From NCBI RefSeq assembly GCF_002899825.2, contig NZ_PPED02000001.1:186001-250000 (forward strand): a stretch of DNA of 64,000 nt. The letters run 5' to 3'. The notes under the pieces were generated by a model, which saw nothing but the letters and a program-made list of their open reading frames with translations, was not told the DNA's origin and did no database searches. Below, one piece after another: positions 61,889 through 64,000 of this stretch (within the stretch, counting starts at the first letter, position 1; every line of letters starts with the position of its first letter). The position numbers and the translations under genes are program-made. This stretch comes from Chryseobacterium phosphatilyticum. Its GTDB lineage: Bacteria > Bacteroidota > Bacteroidia > Flavobacteriales > Weeksellaceae.

Positions 61889-61914
61889 AAGCACTGCAAA
61901 TGCAGTGCTTTTTT
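61889..61914 (+). terminator. Terminator of the pyrophosphatase-OmpA gene
   Basis: AAGCACTGC (61889-61897), loop AAAT, GCAGTGCTT (61902-61910), then T. Confidence 0.9.
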
Positions 61915-62012
61915 GTTGGAAAATTTCTGATTTTTCAAACAGATGCAATCCCGGGAACAATCATCCGTACAGCCTGTAGCTAAACAATATGGAAAGGATT
62001 TCTCATCAAAAA

Positions 62013-63152
62013 CTAAAGATTCTTTCTCAGATGTTCCAAAGCATGAATAATAAGCTCATCTTTTTTAGCAAAACTAAACCTGATATAATCTGAATCTTGC
62101 CGGGAATGGTAAAATGCAGAAAGAGGAAGGCATGCTACTTTCTTCTCAACGGTTAACCACTTTGAAAACTCTACATCCGTCATTGTTTTAGAAACATTCC
62201 GGAAATTAACCACCTGAAAAACACTTCCTTCAGCCTTTTGCTCGATTTCCATAGGAGTATCCTGAACCAGTTCATTAAAGATGTCTCTTTTCACCTGCAT
62301 CTGTTTTTGATTGACCGTGGGATCAAATATGTCCAGATATTTTGCTAATGCATATTGTGCTGGTGCATTGGCACTGTAAGAAATATATTGCTGGTGATAT
62401 TGGAACAGGGAAGTTAATTCATGTGAAGCCAGCATATAACTTACCTTCCAGCCGGAAGTATGAAACATTTTTCCAAATGAAAAAATACAAAACGTCCTGT
62501 TTTTAAGTTCCGGATGCAAAAAAGAACTATAATGCTCTATCCCGTCATAGCAATACGTATCATAAATTTCTTCTGAAACCAAATAGATCTCGCGGTCCTT
62601 TATCAATTCATACAATGCATTCCAATCATCCTGTTTCCAGATTTTTCCGGTTGGATTTTGGGGTGAATTGACAATGATGGCTTTGGTTTTTTCTGAAATG
62701 CAGTTTTTAAGATTTTCCCAGTTGATGACAAAATTATTATCAAGATCACAATACACGGGAACACCTCCGTTCATTACCACGGAAGGGGCATATGTATAAT
62801 AAGAAGGTTGTATGATAATGACTTCATCTCCTTGATTTAAAATAGATGTGAGGGTAGTATGTAAAGCAAAGGTTGCGCACGGAACAATAGTGATTTGCCG
62901 GGTGGTCAGCGAAATACTGTTTTTGCGTTTTGCATTGAATCGGATGATGCTTTCGATGAGTAAAGGATTGCCCCAAAGAGGTTCGTAGTGATGCGTATTA
63001 AGATCTGCAGCCTCTTGTAAGAAGGTTTTTAGCCGCTGGTCAATGTCAAAATCGGGGAGACCTAACGAAAGATCATAGCTTCCATGTCTCTGAGCCAGCT
63101 CAGACATTTCCGTAAAAAATGAATAATGCGTAAAACCGATAATTTTTTTCAT
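62013..63152 (-). CDS. Class I aminotransferase (methionine aminotransferase-like)
   Basis: A 379-residue PLP enzyme. The PLP Lys lies in FSFGKMFHTSGWKVSY, and the supporting motifs are SLGLPDF, PCATFALHTTLTSIL, NSPQNPTGK and the arginine segment SDYIRFSF. Similarity to the YbdL/methionine aminotransferase group is an impression from the SFGK-F-GW form; a role in methionine salvage is therefore tentative. It is monocistronic, with a -7 box 14 bases before its ATG. Confidence 0.85.
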   Translation of the reverse strand: MKKIIGFTHYSFFTEMSELAQRHGSYDLSLGLPDFDIDQRLKTFLQEAADLNTHHYEPLWGNPLLIESIIRFNAKRKNSISLTTRQITIVPCATFALHTTLTSILNQGDEVIIIQPSYYTYAPSVVMNGGVPVYCDLDNNFVINWENLKNCISEKTKAIIVNSPQNPTGKIWKQDDWNALYELIKDREIYLVSEEIYDTYCYDGIEHYSSFLHPELKNRTFCIFSFGKMFHTSGWKVSYMLASHELTSLFQYHQQYISYSANAPAQYALAKYLDIFDPTVNQKQMQVKRDIFNELVQDTPMEIEQKAEGSVFQVVNFRNVSKTMTDVEFSKWLTVEKKVACLPLSAFYHSRQDSDYIRFSFAKKDELIIHALEHLRKNL

Positions 63153-63166
63153 CTTTGCATTTAAAT

Positions 63167-63174
63167 CAAATATA
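63167..63174 (-). promoter_or_regulatory. -7 promoter box TATATTTG (minus strand)
   Basis: TAnnTTTG match on minus, 14 bases before ATG 63152. Confidence 0.6.
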
Positions 63175-63235
63175 ATGAAAATAACATTCCAACAAAGATT
63201 AAATAAAAATTGTTATTTTTAAGAAATTATTCTTT

Positions 63236-64000
63236 ATGAAAAAACTACTTATCCCGCTATTTTCCTTAGCTGTAATGACCAGTTGCGGAACGACAAATAT
63301 TTCTGACGGAACAACTTCAAATCCTGTATCAACAAACCATGACAAAGCTTTTACCAATGCGTATAAAGAGATCAAGGCTGAAGATTTAAAAAAGAATCTC
63401 TATGTAATTGCTGCTGATGATATGGAAGGAAGAGATACCGGAAGTAAAGGACAGAAAAAAGCAGGAGAGTATATCACAAACTATTATAAAAGTTTAGGCA
63501 TTTCTTATCCTAAAACCTTAGGTTCTTATTATCAGAAAGTACCTTCTGAATTTATGAAGAAAAGAGGTGGGGGCAGCCTTCCGGACTCTGAAAATATCCT
63601 TGCCTTTATTGAAGGAAGTGAAAAACCAGAAGAAATTGTTGTGGTTTCTGCACACTATGACCATGTAGGAATTAAAAACGGAGTTGTGTATAATGGAGCT
63701 GATGACGATGGAAGTGGAACTGTTGCAGTCATGGAAATTGCCAAAGCCTTCCAGCAAGCCAAAAATGCAGGAAAAGGACCAAAGAGATCTGTACTTTTTC
63801 TTCATGTAACAGGTGAAGAACATGGTTTATTCGGATCAGAATATTATTCTGAAAACCCGGTTTTTCCACTTGCCAATACAGTGGTTGATCTTAATATTGA
63901 TATGATAGGACGTGATGATCCCGGGAACAGAGGAAAACAATATGTGTATGTAATAGGATCAGACATGTTGAGTTCTCAGCTTAAAGTAATCAATGAGGCA
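63236..64000 (+). CDS. M28-family peptidase lipoprotein (3' end cut by window)
   Basis: The frame is open from ATG 63236 to the window edge (255 codons). The N-terminus has a lipobox (VMTSCG, Cys17). The M28 zinc-peptidase motifs are in order: VVVSAHYDHVG, YNGADDDGSGT, GEEHGLFGSEYY and LNIDMIGRDDP, with the metal ligands His, Asp, Glu-Glu and Asp. M28 enzymes in this group act as aminopeptidases or as part of larger hydrolytic systems. The C-terminal portion lies outside the window. Confidence 0.9.
   Translation, partial: MKKLLIPLFSLAVMTSCGTTNISDGTTSNPVSTNHDKAFTNAYKEIKAEDLKKNLYVIAADDMEGRDTGSKGQKKAGEYITNYYKSLGISYPKTLGSYYQKVPSEFMKKRGGGSLPDSENILAFIEGSEKPEEIVVVSAHYDHVGIKNGVVYNGADDDGSGTVAVMEIAKAFQQAKNAGKGPKRSVLFLHVTGEEHGLFGSEYYSENPVFPLANTVVDLNIDMIGRDDPGNRGKQYVYVIGSDMLSSQLKVINEA

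Overview
The window looks like chromosome of a flavobacterium, most likely Chryseobacterium or a close relative in the Weeksellaceae (inference). The evidence is: AT-rich DNA; many TAnnTTTG promoter -7 boxes close to start codons; a SusD homologue in a polysaccharide locus; secreted proteins with type IX secretion (T9SS) C-terminal sorting domains; a GLPGLI-family protein; and short A/T-flanked terminators. I saw no rRNA, tRNA, CRISPR array, phage or intact insertion sequence.

Layout. 1-7 kb is the 3' part of a beta-glucan utilisation locus: SusD (cut by the window edge), GH30, GH3, GH16 and GH30, all on + and closed by a very strong hairpin. 7-14.8 kb holds a T9SS DUF3472/ricin-lectin protein, fabI, tag, a YadA-head-like repeat protein, a possible 47-residue zinc-knuckle ORF and a nucleoside phosphorylase. 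15-20.7 kb holds a di-haem cytochrome c peroxidase-like protein, a PhoX-like T9SS protein, a leucine-rich repeat protein and a SUI1/YciH factor. 20.9-34.5 kb is mainly housekeeping: gpmI, an acyl-ACP desaturase, map, a methyltransferase, an SMR exporter, era, DoxX and an S9 peptidase, plus two Crp/Fnr regulators and a GNAT enzyme. 34.5-49.9 kb is mostly on -: GLPGLI, MATE, an NtrC-like regulator without a visible Fis domain, YggS, a polysaccharide deacetylase, DUF72 with a copper-type P-ATPase, a CxxC-AraC regulator with a thioesterase, DUF2975 with a XRE regulator, an RRM protein, and a PAP2/BlaI/DUF4153 operon.

50-64 kb carries a NIPSNAP pseudogene broken by one missing base and one TGA, pyruvate dehydrogenase E1-alpha and E2 (no E1-beta between them), a LolD-like ATPase, an L,D-transpeptidase-like lipoprotein, radC, and a soluble pyrophosphatase followed by a membrane pyrophosphatase with an OmpA-like domain fused to its C-terminus. 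The window ends with a methionine aminotransferase-like gene and the start of an M28 peptidase lipoprotein.

Functional links: the glycoside hydrolases together fit breakdown of laminarin-type beta-1,3/1,6-glucan. The copper ATPase and the CxxC-AraC regulator form a likely metal-response neighbourhood. The two pyrophosphatases together cover soluble and energy-conserving PPi hydrolysis. The most unusual items are the pyrophosphatase-OmpA fusion, the metal-ligand AraC regulator, the NIPSNAP pseudogene, and two promoters embedded in the preceding gene's terminator.
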